Assembly: GCF_900102195.1 (NCBI RefSeq)
Contig: NZ_FNBE01000015.1
Span: forward strand, 62,001 to 126,000
Source: Pseudonocardia oroxyli
Lineage (GTDB): Bacteria > Actinomycetota > Actinomycetes > Mycobacteriales > Pseudonocardiaceae
DNA length: 64,000 nt
Reading direction: 5' to 3'
Shown here: positions 43,746-51,643 of the stretch, piece by piece
Numbering within the stretch: position 1 is the first letter of the stretch
Layout: each line of letters starts with the position of its first letter
The notes under the pieces: generated by a model
Told to the model about the DNA's origin: nothing
The model's database searches: none
The model's input: only the letters and a program-made list of their open reading frames with translations
Translations under genes and position numbers: made by a program

Positions 43746-44401
43746 CAGTTCGGTCTCCTCAGGTCGGGATGCGTCTCGACGCCGACGCTGCGGAGCAGGA
43801 GGTCGGTGAACCCGTCGATGATCTCGGTCATGCTCATGGGGCCGTCCGGCCGGTACCACGCCTGCACGGAGTTCAGGGTGGCCAGGACCGCGGCGGCGGT
43901 CAGTCGGGGATCGAGGTGGGCCGCGAAGACACCCTCGGCCTGACCCTGGCGGACCAGCTCCCGGACCGCGCGTTCGTAGGTGTCGCGGCGCTCGACGACC
44001 GCCGCGAACCGCTCGGGGGGCAGGGTCGAGAACTCGCGGAACAGCACCTGGACCTGGACGAGGTTCTTCTCCGTGCCCCGCAGGTGCCGCTCGATCACCG
44101 TCCGCAGCTTCTCGACCGCGGACGCCTGCGACGCCCGCAGCTCCTCCCCCAGCTGCCCGGTGCCCGCGTGCGCCTCCTCGACGATCGCGGCGAGCAGGTC
44201 CTCCTTGGTGCGGATGTAGTGGTAGACGCTGCCCTTGAGCAGGCCCGCCGCCGCCGCGACCTCGGCCACGCTCGTCGCCGCGTAGCCCTGGCTGCGGAAC
44301 AGCTCCGCCGCCGCCTCCAGGATCCGGTCGTACCGGCTGGGTTCGAGCGGCCGCGCGCGCGGCGCGATCCGTTGCGGCCCAGGACCTCCGGTGTCCGTCA
44401 C
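43745..44401 (-). CDS. TetR-family transcriptional regulator
   Basis: A 218-residue regulator. The helix-turn-helix is in residues about 25-70 (RILEAAAELFRSQGYAATSV, AAAAGLLKGSVYHYIRTKED). The C-terminal ligand domain resembles regulators of fatty-acid or aromatic catabolism but gives no ligand. It is translationally coupled to the HpaB-family gene (stop and start share one base), so it probably controls that unit. Two ACCGAnCG-like inverted motifs lie in the 77-bp gap just upstream and may be its own operators. Confidence 0.88.
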   Translation of the reverse strand: MTDTGGPGPQRIAPRARPLEPSRYDRILEAAAELFRSQGYAATSVAEVAAAAGLLKGSVYHYIRTKEDLLAAIVEEAHAGTGQLGEELRASQASAVEKLRTVIERHLRGTEKNLVQVQVLFREFSTLPPERFAAVVERRDTYERAVRELVRQGQAEGVFAAHLDPRLTAAAVLATLNSVQAWYRPDGPMSMTEIIDGFTDLLLRSVGVETHPDLRRPN

Positions 44402-44434
44402 CCGTCCATTGGACCCGCCGCGGGCTCCTGGTCA

Positions 44435-44470
44435 ACCGTTCGGTCCGGAGAATTCGACCGATCGTTTGGT
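44435..44470. promoter_or_regulatory. Candidate TetR operators upstream of the tetR-hpaB unit
   Basis: ACCGTTCGGT at 44435-44444 and ACCGATCGTTTGGT at 44457-44470 are near-palindromes of the ACCnAnCGnT(T/C)GGT form often bound by actinobacterial TetR proteins. They lie just upstream of the ATG at 44401, as expected for autoregulation. Confidence 0.45.
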
Positions 44471-44478
44471 CAGCTGTG

Positions 44479-45174
44479 TCAGACCTGCCAGGCCTGGGAG
44501 TCCTCGACGCCGATCGTGCGCGCCCACACGCGGGTGAGGGAGTCCAACACCTCGGTCTCGTCGAACGGCTTGCCCAGCGAGAGCCACACGTAGCAGGCGT
44601 GGTCCGCCATGGCGCCCAGCACCTGGATCGTCATGTAGGGGTCCAGCGTCGGGTCGGCGATGCCCTCGGCCTGCTGCCGCTTGAGCACCCGCTCCAACCG
44701 GGCGAGCCACCCCTCCCGCATCTGCAGCCGCATCTCGCGCATTTCGGGCGTGAACGTGCCGACCTGCTCGGTCAGGGCGATCATGCGGGCGTTCTCCCGG
44801 TAGACCTCGATGTAGCCCTTGAGGCCCGCGCGGATGCGGTCGATCATCGGCGCCTCCGGCGACGTGACCGTGGCCGCGGCCACGTCCTCCAGCATCCGGT
44901 CGGTGGTGATCCGGGCGACCTCGCGGAAGATCGTGTCCTTCGAGTCGAAGTAGCTGTAGAACGTGCCCTGGGCGACGTTCGCCTCCGCCACGATGTCCGC
45001 GACGCGCGCGTCGAGGAAGCCCTTCCGCATGAACACCGTGTGCGCGGCCTCGAGGAGCTGCTCCCGGCGGGCCTGCCCCTTGTCGGTCTGCGGACCGCTG
45101 TCCCGGCGCTGCTGCTGGGGATCGCTCGCGGCCGTGACCCGCCTGCCGCGGGAGCTGCCGCCACGCGATGCCAT
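44479..45174 (-). CDS. TetR-family transcriptional regulator
   Basis: A 231-residue regulator. After a basic Ser/Arg/Gln-rich N terminus, the helix-turn-helix is at about residues 30-80 (EQLLEAAHTVFMRKGFLDAR, EANVAQGTFYSYFDSKD). The ligand domain (YIEVYRENARMIALTEQVGT) is of the KstR2/FadR-like general type; ligand unknown. The ATG at 45174 with AGGGGA upstream is preferred over a GTG 18 bp earlier. It ends 9 bp from the candidate operators of the next tetR and lies just downstream of the remnant acyl-CoA synthetase gene. Confidence 0.87.
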   Translation of the reverse strand: MASRGGSSRGRRVTAASDPQQQRRDSGPQTDKGQARREQLLEAAHTVFMRKGFLDARVADIVAEANVAQGTFYSYFDSKDTIFREVARITTDRMLEDVAAATVTSPEAPMIDRIRAGLKGYIEVYRENARMIALTEQVGTFTPEMREMRLQMREGWLARLERVLKRQQAEGIADPTLDPYMTIQVLGAMADHACYVWLSLGKPFDETEVLDSLTRVWARTIGVEDSQAWQV

Positions 45175-45264
45175 CGTCTGTCCCCTACTCACCGGCGACC
45201 CGGACCGAGCGGACCGGATGACGCAGTCTACCGGCCCTGACCTGCGGTCCGGGGGCGCGGGTGC

Positions 45265-45690
45265 TCACGTGTCGAGCCGTCTGAGCTCACGCTTGAGGAT
45301 CTTCCCGCTGGCGTTCATGGGCAGCTCCTCCCGCACCACGACCTCGGCGGGCACCTTGTACCGGGCCAGCCGCCCCCGACACAGCTCCACGAGCTCCGCC
45401 GCCAGATCCTCCGCCGCCCCGGACCACGGCGGGGCGGTGACGTAGGCGCGCACGGTCTCGCCCCAGTGCTCGTCCGGCACCCCGATCACGACGCACTGGA
45501 CCACGGACGGGTGCTCGGCGAGCACCGTCTCGATCTCCACGGGATAGATGTTCTCGCCGCCCCGGATGATCATGTCCTTCTTGCGCCCGTGCAGGTAGGC
45601 CCTGCAGCGCCGAGACGAGCTTGTTGACCCGGGAGTTGGTGCGGGCGAAGGAGCGGGCGGATCCCCTGTCCCGGAGTGACGCGCGATCTC
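45265..45690 (-). pseudogene. Acyl-CoA synthetase (fadD-type) remnant: N- and C-terminal ends only
   Basis: The C-terminal part, about 45265-45603, encodes AYLHGRKKDMIIRGGENIYP and continues to PMNASGKILKRELRRLD, the last 110 residues of an ANL-family acyl-CoA synthetase, including the catalytic-lysine motif SGKILKREL. Directly before it, in another frame (about 45602-45685), is ARSFARTNSRVNKLVSALQ, which resembles the N-terminal motif of the same enzymes. The roughly 350 residues between, including the AMP-binding P-loop and core, are gone. An intact enzyme is about 500-540 residues, so this is an internal deletion with a frameshift. Confidence 0.8.
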
Positions 45691-45761
45691 GCGGCCGGGT
45701 ACAACCTCGCGGTCGCCGAGAACCTGCTGGTCGCGGCCCGGACCGCCCGCCGCGCGTCCGC

Positions 45762-46454
45762 GGGCTGACGGTCTCGGTCGCCCCGGGTGAGGTCGTCGCC
45801 CTGCTCGGGCCCAACGGCGCGGGCAAGACCACGTCCCTGCTGGCGATGGTCGGGCTCGTCCCGCTGCTGGCGGGCGTGGTCGACGTGCTCGGCGCTCCGC
45901 TGGGCAGGCGCAGGCCACACCAGGTCGCGCGCGCCGGTGTGCTCCTGGTGCCGGACGACCGCGGCATCTTCTACGGCCTCACCGTGCGCGAGCACCTGCG
46001 GCTGGCCGCCCGCAGGCCGGACGCCCGGCGGGAGGGCGCGGTGCTGGACCGCTTCCCGGTCCTGCGGAACCTGGAGGGGCGCAAGGCGGGCCTGATGTCG
46101 GGCGGTGAGCAGCAGATGCTCGCGATCGCGAAGGCCCTGCTGGCCGAGCCCAAGGTGTTGATCATCGACGAGATGAGCCTCGGGCTGGCACCGAAGATCG
46201 TCCAGGAGATGCTGCCCGCCATCCGCGACCTCGCGCAGGAGGACGGCATCGGGCTCATCCTGGTCGAGCAGCACATCGAGCTGGCGCTGTCCATCGCGGA
46301 CCGCGGCGTGATCCTCAACCACGGCCGGGTCGTGCTGACCGGCGCCGCGGCGGACCTGCTCCGCGACCGGTACCTGGTGGAGGCGGCGTACTTCGGCGCG
46401 GACGAGTTCGGGCACGACGAGACCGACCCCGACCGGGTGCCGGCGCTCGGATGA
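45762..46454 (+). pseudogene. livF: livF-like branched-chain ABC transporter ATPase lacking its 5' end
   Basis: From GLTVSVAPGEVVALLGPNGAGKTT to the end (about 230 residues) this is a LivF-type ATPase: Walker A GPNGAGKTT, signature LMSGGEQQMLAIAKALL, Walker B VLIIDEMSLGLAP and the H-loop EQHIELAL are intact. The usual first 20 residues (a L-E-V-x-D-L...Y-G strand) are replaced by unrelated sequence that fuses to the fadD remnant. No ATG is near; a GTG at 45639 could give a hybrid start. LivG, LivH, LivM and a binding protein are absent. The MaoC gene start overlaps its stop, so the original operon order remains. Confidence 0.75.
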
Positions 46455-46906
46455 CCACCTTCCGGACCGTCGCCGACCTGCTCGCCTGCCCGCCCGGGAC
46501 GTCCCTGGGGCACACCGCCTGGCGGGTCGTCGAGCAGCCCCGCATCGACACCGTCGCCGACGCCACGGACGATCACCAGTGGATCCACGTCGACACGGCC
46601 CGCGCGGCCGCGGGCCCGTACGGCGCGACCATCGCCCACGGGATGCTGACGCTGTCGCTCGTCCCGGTGCTGATCGGCGAGCTCGCCGCGGTGCCGGAGG
46701 CGTCGCGGGGGGTGAACTACGGCTTCGACAAGGTCCGCTTCACCCATCCCGTCCCGGTCGACAGCCGGATCCGCGCCGAGGTCACCCTCCTCGACGTCGC
46801 GCCCGTCCCCGGCGGCGCCAAGGCCGGCTTCCGCGCCGTCGTGGAGATCGAGGGCGCGGACAAGCCCGCCTGCATCGCCGACCAGATCATCGTCTGGATG
46901 GAGTGA
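46451..46906 (+). CDS. MaoC-like (R)-specific enoyl-CoA hydratase
   Basis: A 151-residue hot-dog-fold dehydratase/hydratase acting on enoyl-CoA thioesters. The catalytic segment DATDDHQWIHVDTARAAAGP holds the Asp/His pair, followed by YGATIAHGMLTLSLVP, the hydratase motif. Length is normal for single-domain MaoC proteins. Its ATG overlaps the livF-like stop (ATGA). It fits the beta-oxidation style of the island (thiolase and CoA-transferase also present). The substrate is unknown. Confidence 0.9.
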   Translation: MTTFRTVADLLACPPGTSLGHTAWRVVEQPRIDTVADATDDHQWIHVDTARAAAGPYGATIAHGMLTLSLVPVLIGELAAVPEASRGVNYGFDKVRFTHPVPVDSRIRAEVTLLDVAPVPGGAKAGFRAVVEIEGADKPACIADQIIVWME

Positions 46907-46969
46907 CGCCGGCGGCCCACCCACCGATTCCGGCCCGGACGTTCCTGGACGGGGCACTAGTGTCGCGGG

Positions 46970-48217
46970 GTGCGGCGCCTGGGGCTCTCGGATGCGGTGG
47001 TCGTCGGGTTGGCGTCGATGCTCGGGGCCGGGGTGTTCGCGGCCTTCGGGCCCGCGGCGGCGGTGGCCGGGGCGTGGCTGCCGGTCGCGCTCCTGGTGGC
47101 CGGGGCGGTCGCCTACTGCAACGCGCTCTCCTCCGCGCGGCTCGCGGCGCGGTACCCGGAGTCCGGCGGCACCTATGTCTACGGGCGGGAGCGGCTCGGG
47201 GCGGGCTGGGGGTTCCTGGCCGGGTGGTGTTTCGTCGTCGGGAAGACGGCGAGCTGCGCGGCGGTGGCGCTGACCTTCGGCGCCTACGTCTGGCCCGCCG
47301 TCCCGGCCGTCCCGGCGGTCGTCGCCGTGGTGGCGCTGACCGGCGTCAACCTGCTCGGGATCACCCGCACCGCCGCGGCGGCGCGCGTCCTCGTGGCGGT
47401 CACGCTCGCGGCGTTGGCGGTGGTCGTGGTCGCCGGGCTCGTCGGGGGCGACCCGAGCGCCGACCGGCTCACCGAGGGGCCGTCGGCCGGCGCGTTCGGC
47501 GTGCTGCAGGCCGCGGGCCTGCTGTTCTTCGCCTTTGCCGGGTACGCACGGATCGCCACGCTGGGCGGAGACGTCCGCGATCCCGCGCGCACCCTCCCGC
47601 TGGCCATCCGGATCGCGCTGGGTTCCGTGCTCGCGATCTACGCCGTCGTGGGCGGGACGGCGCTGCTCACCCTCGGCCCCGCCGGGCTGGCCCGGTCGGT
47701 CGCCCCGCTCGCGGACGTGGCGGGTGGGCTGCCCGGCGCCTCGGTCGTCGTGCGGGTCGGGGCCGCCGTGGCGTGTGCGGGGGTGCTGCTGACCCTGCTG
47801 GCAGGCGTGGGCCGCACGGCGAACGCCATGGCGGACGACCGCGAGCTTCCCCGCCTCTACCGCGGCCGCTCGGCGCTGGTCGTGACCGGCGTGGTGGTCG
47901 CGGTCCTGGTGTCGGCCGTGGACCTGCGCGGGGTCATCGCGGCCTCGGGTGTCGGGGTGCTGCTGTACTACGCGGTCGCCAACGCCTCGGCCGTCACCCT
48001 CGACCGCCGCTCCCGCCCCGTCGCCGTCGCGGGTCTGGTCGGCTGCCTCGTCCTGGCCGCCACCCTCCCGACGGGCGCCATGCTCGCCGGCCTGGGGGTG
48101 GTCGCCCTGGGCGTCGCGGGTCGGGCCGTCCGGCGGCGCCTCGACGCGCCTAGGCCAGCTCGGCGACGGCGCGGACCGGGGAGCCGTCCCCCTGCAGGGC
48201 CAGGGGATGGAAGGTGA
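46970..48217 (+). CDS. APC-superfamily permease
   Basis: A 415-residue membrane transporter with about 12 helices. The start LGLSDAVVVGLASMLGAGVF and ARYPESGGTYVYGRERLGAGWG match the APC amino-acid/polyamine/organocation family. FFAFAGYARIATLGGDVRDPAR in the middle is the conserved loop. It has a GTG start, 63 bp after maoC. Its 3' end overlaps the convergent cyclase gene by 68 bp, and the Arg/Pro-rich tail in that region (ARRRRGPGSRPPAGPGDGR) looks like readthrough. The substrate could be an amine or carboxylate; not known. Confidence 0.82.
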   Translation: MRRLGLSDAVVVGLASMLGAGVFAAFGPAAAVAGAWLPVALLVAGAVAYCNALSSARLAARYPESGGTYVYGRERLGAGWGFLAGWCFVVGKTASCAAVALTFGAYVWPAVPAVPAVVAVVALTGVNLLGITRTAAAARVLVAVTLAALAVVVVAGLVGGDPSADRLTEGPSAGAFGVLQAAGLLFFAFAGYARIATLGGDVRDPARTLPLAIRIALGSVLAIYAVVGGTALLTLGPAGLARSVAPLADVAGGLPGASVVVRVGAAVACAGVLLTLLAGVGRTANAMADDRELPRLYRGRSALVVTGVVVAVLVSAVDLRGVIAASGVGVLLYYAVANASAVTLDRRSRPVAVAGLVGCLVLAATLPTGAMLAGLGVVALGVAGRAVRRRLDAPRPARRRRGPGSRPPAGPGDGR

Positions 48218-48722
48218 GGATCGCGTCGCGGCCCCGCAGCCGCTCCACGCCGCGCAGGTTCTCCACGATCACCCCGCCCGCGCCGAGGACGATCTCGTGC
48301 ACGGCGAGCGAGTCCCTCGGGTCCGGGCTCAGCGTGTCGACGGCCAGCGCGCGCACACCCGCCGCGACTATCGCCCGGGCCACCGCGGGGTCGACCACCG
48401 GGTGGTCGAGGTAGCGGGGCGTGCCGAAGTACCGTGACCAGCCGGTGTGGACCACCAGGACGTCCCCCGGGCGGAGGGCGGGCGGCTCCGGACCGTCCAT
48501 CAGCACCGCCCGGCCCCGGAACAGCTCCAGGTCCAGGTCCGCGACGCCGGCGCCGCCCGGGATCACGTGCGCGGGCGCGTCGACGTGGGTGCCGGTGTGC
48601 GTGCCGAGGTGCAGCTCGGTGACCGTGACCCCGTCCGCGGTGACGGGTGTGCAGCGGAACTGCGGGTCACCCGGGTAGACCTGCATCCCCGGGACCAACG
48701 GCTGGGTCAGGTCGAGCAGCAT
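48150..48722 (-). CDS. Cyclase-family hydrolase (kynurenine-formamidase-like)
   Basis: A 190-residue metal-dependent hydrolase of the cyclase family (PF04199). The metal-binding signature is GTHTGTHVDAPAHVIPG. The start MLLDLTQPLVPGMQVYPGD is also typical. Family members hydrolyse N-formylkynurenine, isatin or similar amides and lactones. Length is shorter than kynurenine formamidase (about 210) but complete. The ATG lies directly after the stop of the PaaK-like gene (0 bp), so it is the third gene of a unit beginning at 51170. The substrate is probably a catabolic intermediate. Confidence 0.87.
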   Translation of the reverse strand: MLLDLTQPLVPGMQVYPGDPQFRCTPVTADGVTVTELHLGTHTGTHVDAPAHVIPGGAGVADLDLELFRGRAVLMDGPEPPALRPGDVLVVHTGWSRYFGTPRYLDHPVVDPAVARAIVAAGVRALAVDTLSPDPRDSLAVHEIVLGAGGVIVENLRGVERLRGRDAILTFHPLALQGDGSPVRAVAELA

Positions 48723-50027
48723 TCAGCGATCATCCACCACCCGGCGGGCCTTGAACGTGGTCTCCGGCAACGTGCCCGGCGCGAGCAGCACCGCGGGGAC
48801 CCGGATGCCGAGGACCCGCTTCAACGCGTCCTCGGTCGGCCCCTGCAGCGCAACGGGCCCCTCGGCCTCCACGGTCAGCTCGTCCAGCGCGCCCTTGCGG
48901 GTGACCCGCATCCGGAACTCCGGGCCGAGCCCCGGCACGGAGCGCAGCGCGGTCTCGACCGCGCTGGGGTAGATGTTCGCGCCGCGGATGACGAGCATGT
49001 CGTCCAGCCGACCGAGCACGCCCTCCGGCAGCCGCGGGTAGGTGCGCCCGCACGGACACGGGTCCGTGGCGAGGTAGGACTCGTCCCCCGGCGCGAAGCG
49101 GATCATCGGCTGGGAGTCCCGCCACAGGTGGGTGTAGACGAGGGCGCCGCGCTCCCCCACCGGGATCGGCACGTTCGGGTCCGCCGCGGACACCACCTCG
49201 GTGAACACCTCGTCGATGTAGAGGTGGGTGCCGGTCTGGGCCTCGCACCCCACGCTCGTCTGGAAGGGGTACATCTCGGAGGTGGAACCCGCGTCGGACA
49301 CCGTGGCGCCCCAGCCCTCCCGGATGATGGCGGCGGTCCCGGGCAGGGAACCCCCGGGCTCACCGCCGACGAGCAGGTGCTCCACGCTCGACGCCCGCAG
49401 GTCGATGCCGAGCTGCTCGGCGACCGACAGCAGGTGGATGCAGTAGCTCGGCGTGGCGCTGAAGACCGTGGAGCCCAGCCTGCCGATCAGCTCGAGGTGC
49501 TTCTGCGACTCGGTGACGCCCAGCGGGAACAGGGTCGCCCCGATCCGCTCGGCGCCCTGCACCACGCCCCAGCCGCCGAAGAAGAGGCCGAACGGGAACC
49601 CGACCTGCACGATGTCGTCCGGCCGCACGCCCGCGCACCACTGCGCCATGGCGTGGACCTCGCCCGCCCGTTCCCAGTCGTTCTTCGAGACCGCGTACAT
49701 CGTGGGCACGCCGGAGGTGCCGGAGGAGCCGTGGATCCGCGCGATCCCGCCCGGCGGCAGCTCACGGGCGTAGCTGCCGAACGGCGGGTGCGCGGCCTGG
49801 TCCGCGACCAGCTGCCGCTTCGTGATCACCGGGACCCTCGTGGTGAAGTCCTCGAGCGTCTGCACCTGGTCGGGGTGGAAGCCGTGGGCGTCGTAGTGGT
49901 TCCGGTAGAACGGCAGCTCGGCGTAGACGTGGCGCAGCTGGTACTGGATGCGGTCGAGGACGAGTGCCTCGCGCTTGGCGGGCTCGAGGGTCTCCCGCTC
50001 CTCGTCCCAGTACCGGGGGAAGGTCAT
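48723..50027 (-). CDS. PaaK-like phenylacetate-CoA ligase family protein
   Basis: A 434-residue ANL-superfamily adenylate-forming ligase of the PaaK group, which activates aryl acids to CoA thioesters with ATP. Visible: P-loop IHGSSGTSGVPT, DAGSTSEMYP, MIRFAPGDESYL with the ribose-binding aspartate, RLPEGVLGRLDDMLVIRGANIYPSAVE at the hinge, and a C-terminal segment TTFKARRVVDDR with the late lysine. Length is normal. ATG 50027 follows GAGGAGG. It lies between an LLM oxidoreductase and the cyclase gene on one strand. The acid is not known to be phenylacetate. Confidence 0.88.
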   Translation of the reverse strand: MTFPRYWDEERETLEPAKREALVLDRIQYQLRHVYAELPFYRNHYDAHGFHPDQVQTLEDFTTRVPVITKRQLVADQAAHPPFGSYARELPPGGIARIHGSSGTSGVPTMYAVSKNDWERAGEVHAMAQWCAGVRPDDIVQVGFPFGLFFGGWGVVQGAERIGATLFPLGVTESQKHLELIGRLGSTVFSATPSYCIHLLSVAEQLGIDLRASSVEHLLVGGEPGGSLPGTAAIIREGWGATVSDAGSTSEMYPFQTSVGCEAQTGTHLYIDEVFTEVVSAADPNVPIPVGERGALVYTHLWRDSQPMIRFAPGDESYLATDPCPCGRTYPRLPEGVLGRLDDMLVIRGANIYPSAVETALRSVPGLGPEFRMRVTRKGALDELTVEAEGPVALQGPTEDALKRVLGIRVPAVLLAPGTLPETTFKARRVVDDR

Positions 50028-50060
50028 CGATCCTCCTCTGGGCGGCGCGACCCCGGGCCG

Positions 50061-51170
50061 TCAGTCGATGCCGAGGGCGCGGTCGGCCAGCTTCTGCCGC
50101 CGGTCCAGGCGCTCCCGCCGGGTGAAGTGCGGCATGACGTACCGGGCGAACATCTCGTTCGACCGGTTCCACTTGTCGGTGGTCACCCAGTCCCGCACGT
50201 TGATCAGCAGGGTGCCGAAGCCGCCGGTCTCCTCCTCCAGCTCCTTGAGCGTGCGGGTGCACTCCTCGGGGCTGCCGATGATCCAGGGGATGTTCTCGAC
50301 CATCCAGTCCAGCGTGAGGTCGGCGTCCGTCATCCCGTCGCCGATCTTCATCAGCGCGCCGAGGCCCAGCCCGAACAGGTAGTCGTAGGAGAGCTTGACG
50401 CCCTCGCGGATGTCCTTCAGCGCCTGGTCTCTGCTGTCGGCGACGTAGACCTCGCGGACGATGCGCCAGTTGTCCCTGGTCACGGCCGGGTCGATGCCCG
50501 CCGAGGCACCGGCGGAGAGCATCGCGTCCCCCATGGCCCGGAGGTCGGGGGCGTCGGTGTAGGTGCCGTTGTCCGTGGGCGCGAAGTGCACCGACAGCGG
50601 CTTCCAGCCCCGCTCGCCGCACTTGGCGTAGTTGTGCACGCCGGTGAGGCCCGCGATCGCGAACGGCGGGACGTCCTGGTACGGCCCGACCTGCAGCTGC
50701 CGGTTCTCGTACTTCCAGTACACGCCCTCGTAGCTCACCGGGTCGTCCTCGGTGAGGAGCCGCCAGATGATGTCCAGGGCCTCGTTCGTCCGCGGCGCGG
50801 CCTCGGTCGGCTCGAGCCCGAACAGCGCCTTGTCCGTGGGGAGCCCGCCGCCGCCGAAGCCGTACTCCAGACGGCCGTGGGTGAGGTGGTCGAGGAACGC
50901 CATGCGCTCGGCCACCATGAAGGGGTCCTGGTAGGGCAGGTTGATCACTCCGGTGCCGAGCCGGATCCGGTGCGTCACCGCGGACGCCTTGGCGATCATG
51001 TACTCCGGCACCGGCACGTTCTCGTAACCGCCGGTGTGGTGCTCGCCGATCCAGTACTCGTGGAAGCCCAGCCGCTCGGCCTCCACGATCGCCGCGATGT
51101 CGCGGTCGTACGAGAGCGTCCAGTTCTCGCGCGGCGGGTGCTCGGGCATGGTGAAGAAGCCGAACTTCAT
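50061..51170 (-). CDS. LLM-class flavin-dependent monooxygenase
   Basis: A 369-residue luciferase-fold protein. The start MKFGFFTMPEHPPRENWTLS and the following SYDRDIAAIVEAERLGFHEY and WIGEHHTGGYENV are characteristic of FMNH2-dependent monooxygenases (EHH motif), as are GTGVINLPYQDPFMVAERMA and GRLEYGFGGGG. It should insert oxygen using reduced flavin made by an unseen reductase. The ATG at 51170 has AAAGGA upstream. First gene of the minus-strand unit. Its 5' UTR holds a perfect palindrome and its promoter region contains TTGACA. Confidence 0.88.
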   Translation of the reverse strand: MKFGFFTMPEHPPRENWTLSYDRDIAAIVEAERLGFHEYWIGEHHTGGYENVPVPEYMIAKASAVTHRIRLGTGVINLPYQDPFMVAERMAFLDHLTHGRLEYGFGGGGLPTDKALFGLEPTEAAPRTNEALDIIWRLLTEDDPVSYEGVYWKYENRQLQVGPYQDVPPFAIAGLTGVHNYAKCGERGWKPLSVHFAPTDNGTYTDAPDLRAMGDAMLSAGASAGIDPAVTRDNWRIVREVYVADSRDQALKDIREGVKLSYDYLFGLGLGALMKIGDGMTDADLTLDWMVENIPWIIGSPEECTRTLKELEEETGGFGTLLINVRDWVTTDKWNRSNEMFARYVMPHFTRRERLDRRQKLADRALGID

Positions 51171-51196
51171 CGGTCGGGATCCTTTCGCCGGTTCCA

Positions 51197-51210
51197 CAAA
51201 CCATGGTTTG
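51197..51210. promoter_or_regulatory. Palindromic operator in the divergent catabolic promoter
   Basis: CAAACCATGGTTTG is a perfect 14-bp palindrome, notably AT-rich for this DNA, 27 bp upstream of the monooxygenase ATG. It lies downstream of the predicted start of transcription and would be a good repressor site for one of the three TetR proteins of the island. Confidence 0.65.
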
Positions 51211-51226
51211 CCGTCCATGCCCTTTC

Positions 51227-51256
51227 ACTGTGTCCTGCGCCACGCAGACCTGTCAA
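51227..51256 (-). promoter_or_regulatory. Promoter of the monooxygenase-PaaK-cyclase unit
   Basis: On the minus strand TTGACA (51256-51251) is followed, after 18 bases, by CACAGT (51232-51227), close to a SigA-type -10. The distance to the palindrome at 51197-51210 fits repression after the start point. Confidence 0.45.
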
Positions 51257-51267
51257 GACGCGTTGAT

Positions 51268-51287
51268 AACCGACCTACAGTTTGGTT
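51268..51287. promoter_or_regulatory. Second imperfect inverted repeat, next to the DUF35 start
   Basis: AACCGACCTACAGTTTGGTT is an imperfect inverted repeat with AACC/GGTT ends. It contains TACAGT (51276-51281), a -10-like hexamer only 8 bp from the DUF35 ATG at 51290, which would allow a leaderless transcript. It may be the operator of the plus-strand unit. Confidence 0.3.
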
Positions 51288-51289
51288 TC

Positions 51290-51643
51290 ATGGGCGCCGT
51301 GAGCAGCGTCGATCCCCGCCCCGTCGTCGTGGCGGGCCCTGCGGGCGACGGCCTGGTCGAGGGCCGCCGCTGCACCGCCTGCGCGGAGCCGTCGGCGTTC
51401 ACCTGGCCCGCCTGCCCGACCTGCGGGGGCCCCGTCGAGCCCGCGCGGTTCGGGCCCGGCGGAACGGTCTGGAGCGCGACCGTCGTGCGCATCCCGGTGG
51501 CCGACCGGACCCCGCCCTACGCGCTGGCCTACGTCGACCTCGACGACGGGCCGCGGGTGCTGGCGCACAGCGCGGCGCCGCTCCCGATCGGGGCCCGCGT
51601 GCGCCTCCTGGCGGCCGCCGAGCTGAAGGTGGAGCGGACATGA
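51290..51643 (+). CDS. DUF35 OB-fold/zinc-ribbon acyl-CoA-associated protein
   Basis: A 117-residue protein with a rubredoxin-like zinc ribbon (CTACAEPSAFTWPACPTCGG, four Cys) followed by an OB fold. Such proteins are partners of SCP-x type thiolases or Ltp2-like aldolases and help bind acyl-CoA. The ATG at 51290 sits very close to the predicted promoter; a GTG at 51299 is an alternative. The stop overlaps the thiolase start (ATGA), so both are made in equal amounts. It is divergent from the LLM monooxygenase gene. Confidence 0.87.
   Translation: MGAVSSVDPRPVVVAGPAGDGLVEGRRCTACAEPSAFTWPACPTCGGPVEPARFGPGGTVWSATVVRIPVADRTPPYALAYVDLDDGPRVLAHSAAPLPIGARVRLLAAAELKVERT

Noticed and set aside
45236..45270. 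Third copy of the 72-bp element at TGACCTGCGG
   Set aside because: Only the first 10 bases match; neither hairpin arm is present.
45676..45768. A plus-strand 30-codon open frame (ending NLAVAENLLVAARTARRASA) at the deletion scar
   Set aside because: It may be the tail of another lost gene, but I could not assign it to a family, and it is too short to report as a gene.
48150..48217. 68-bp tail-to-tail overlap of the APC permease and the cyclase gene taken as an error
   Set aside because: Both frames are consistent: the cyclase needs its end to be complete, and the permease tail is a simple basic extension. Readthrough after loss of an earlier stop is enough to explain it.
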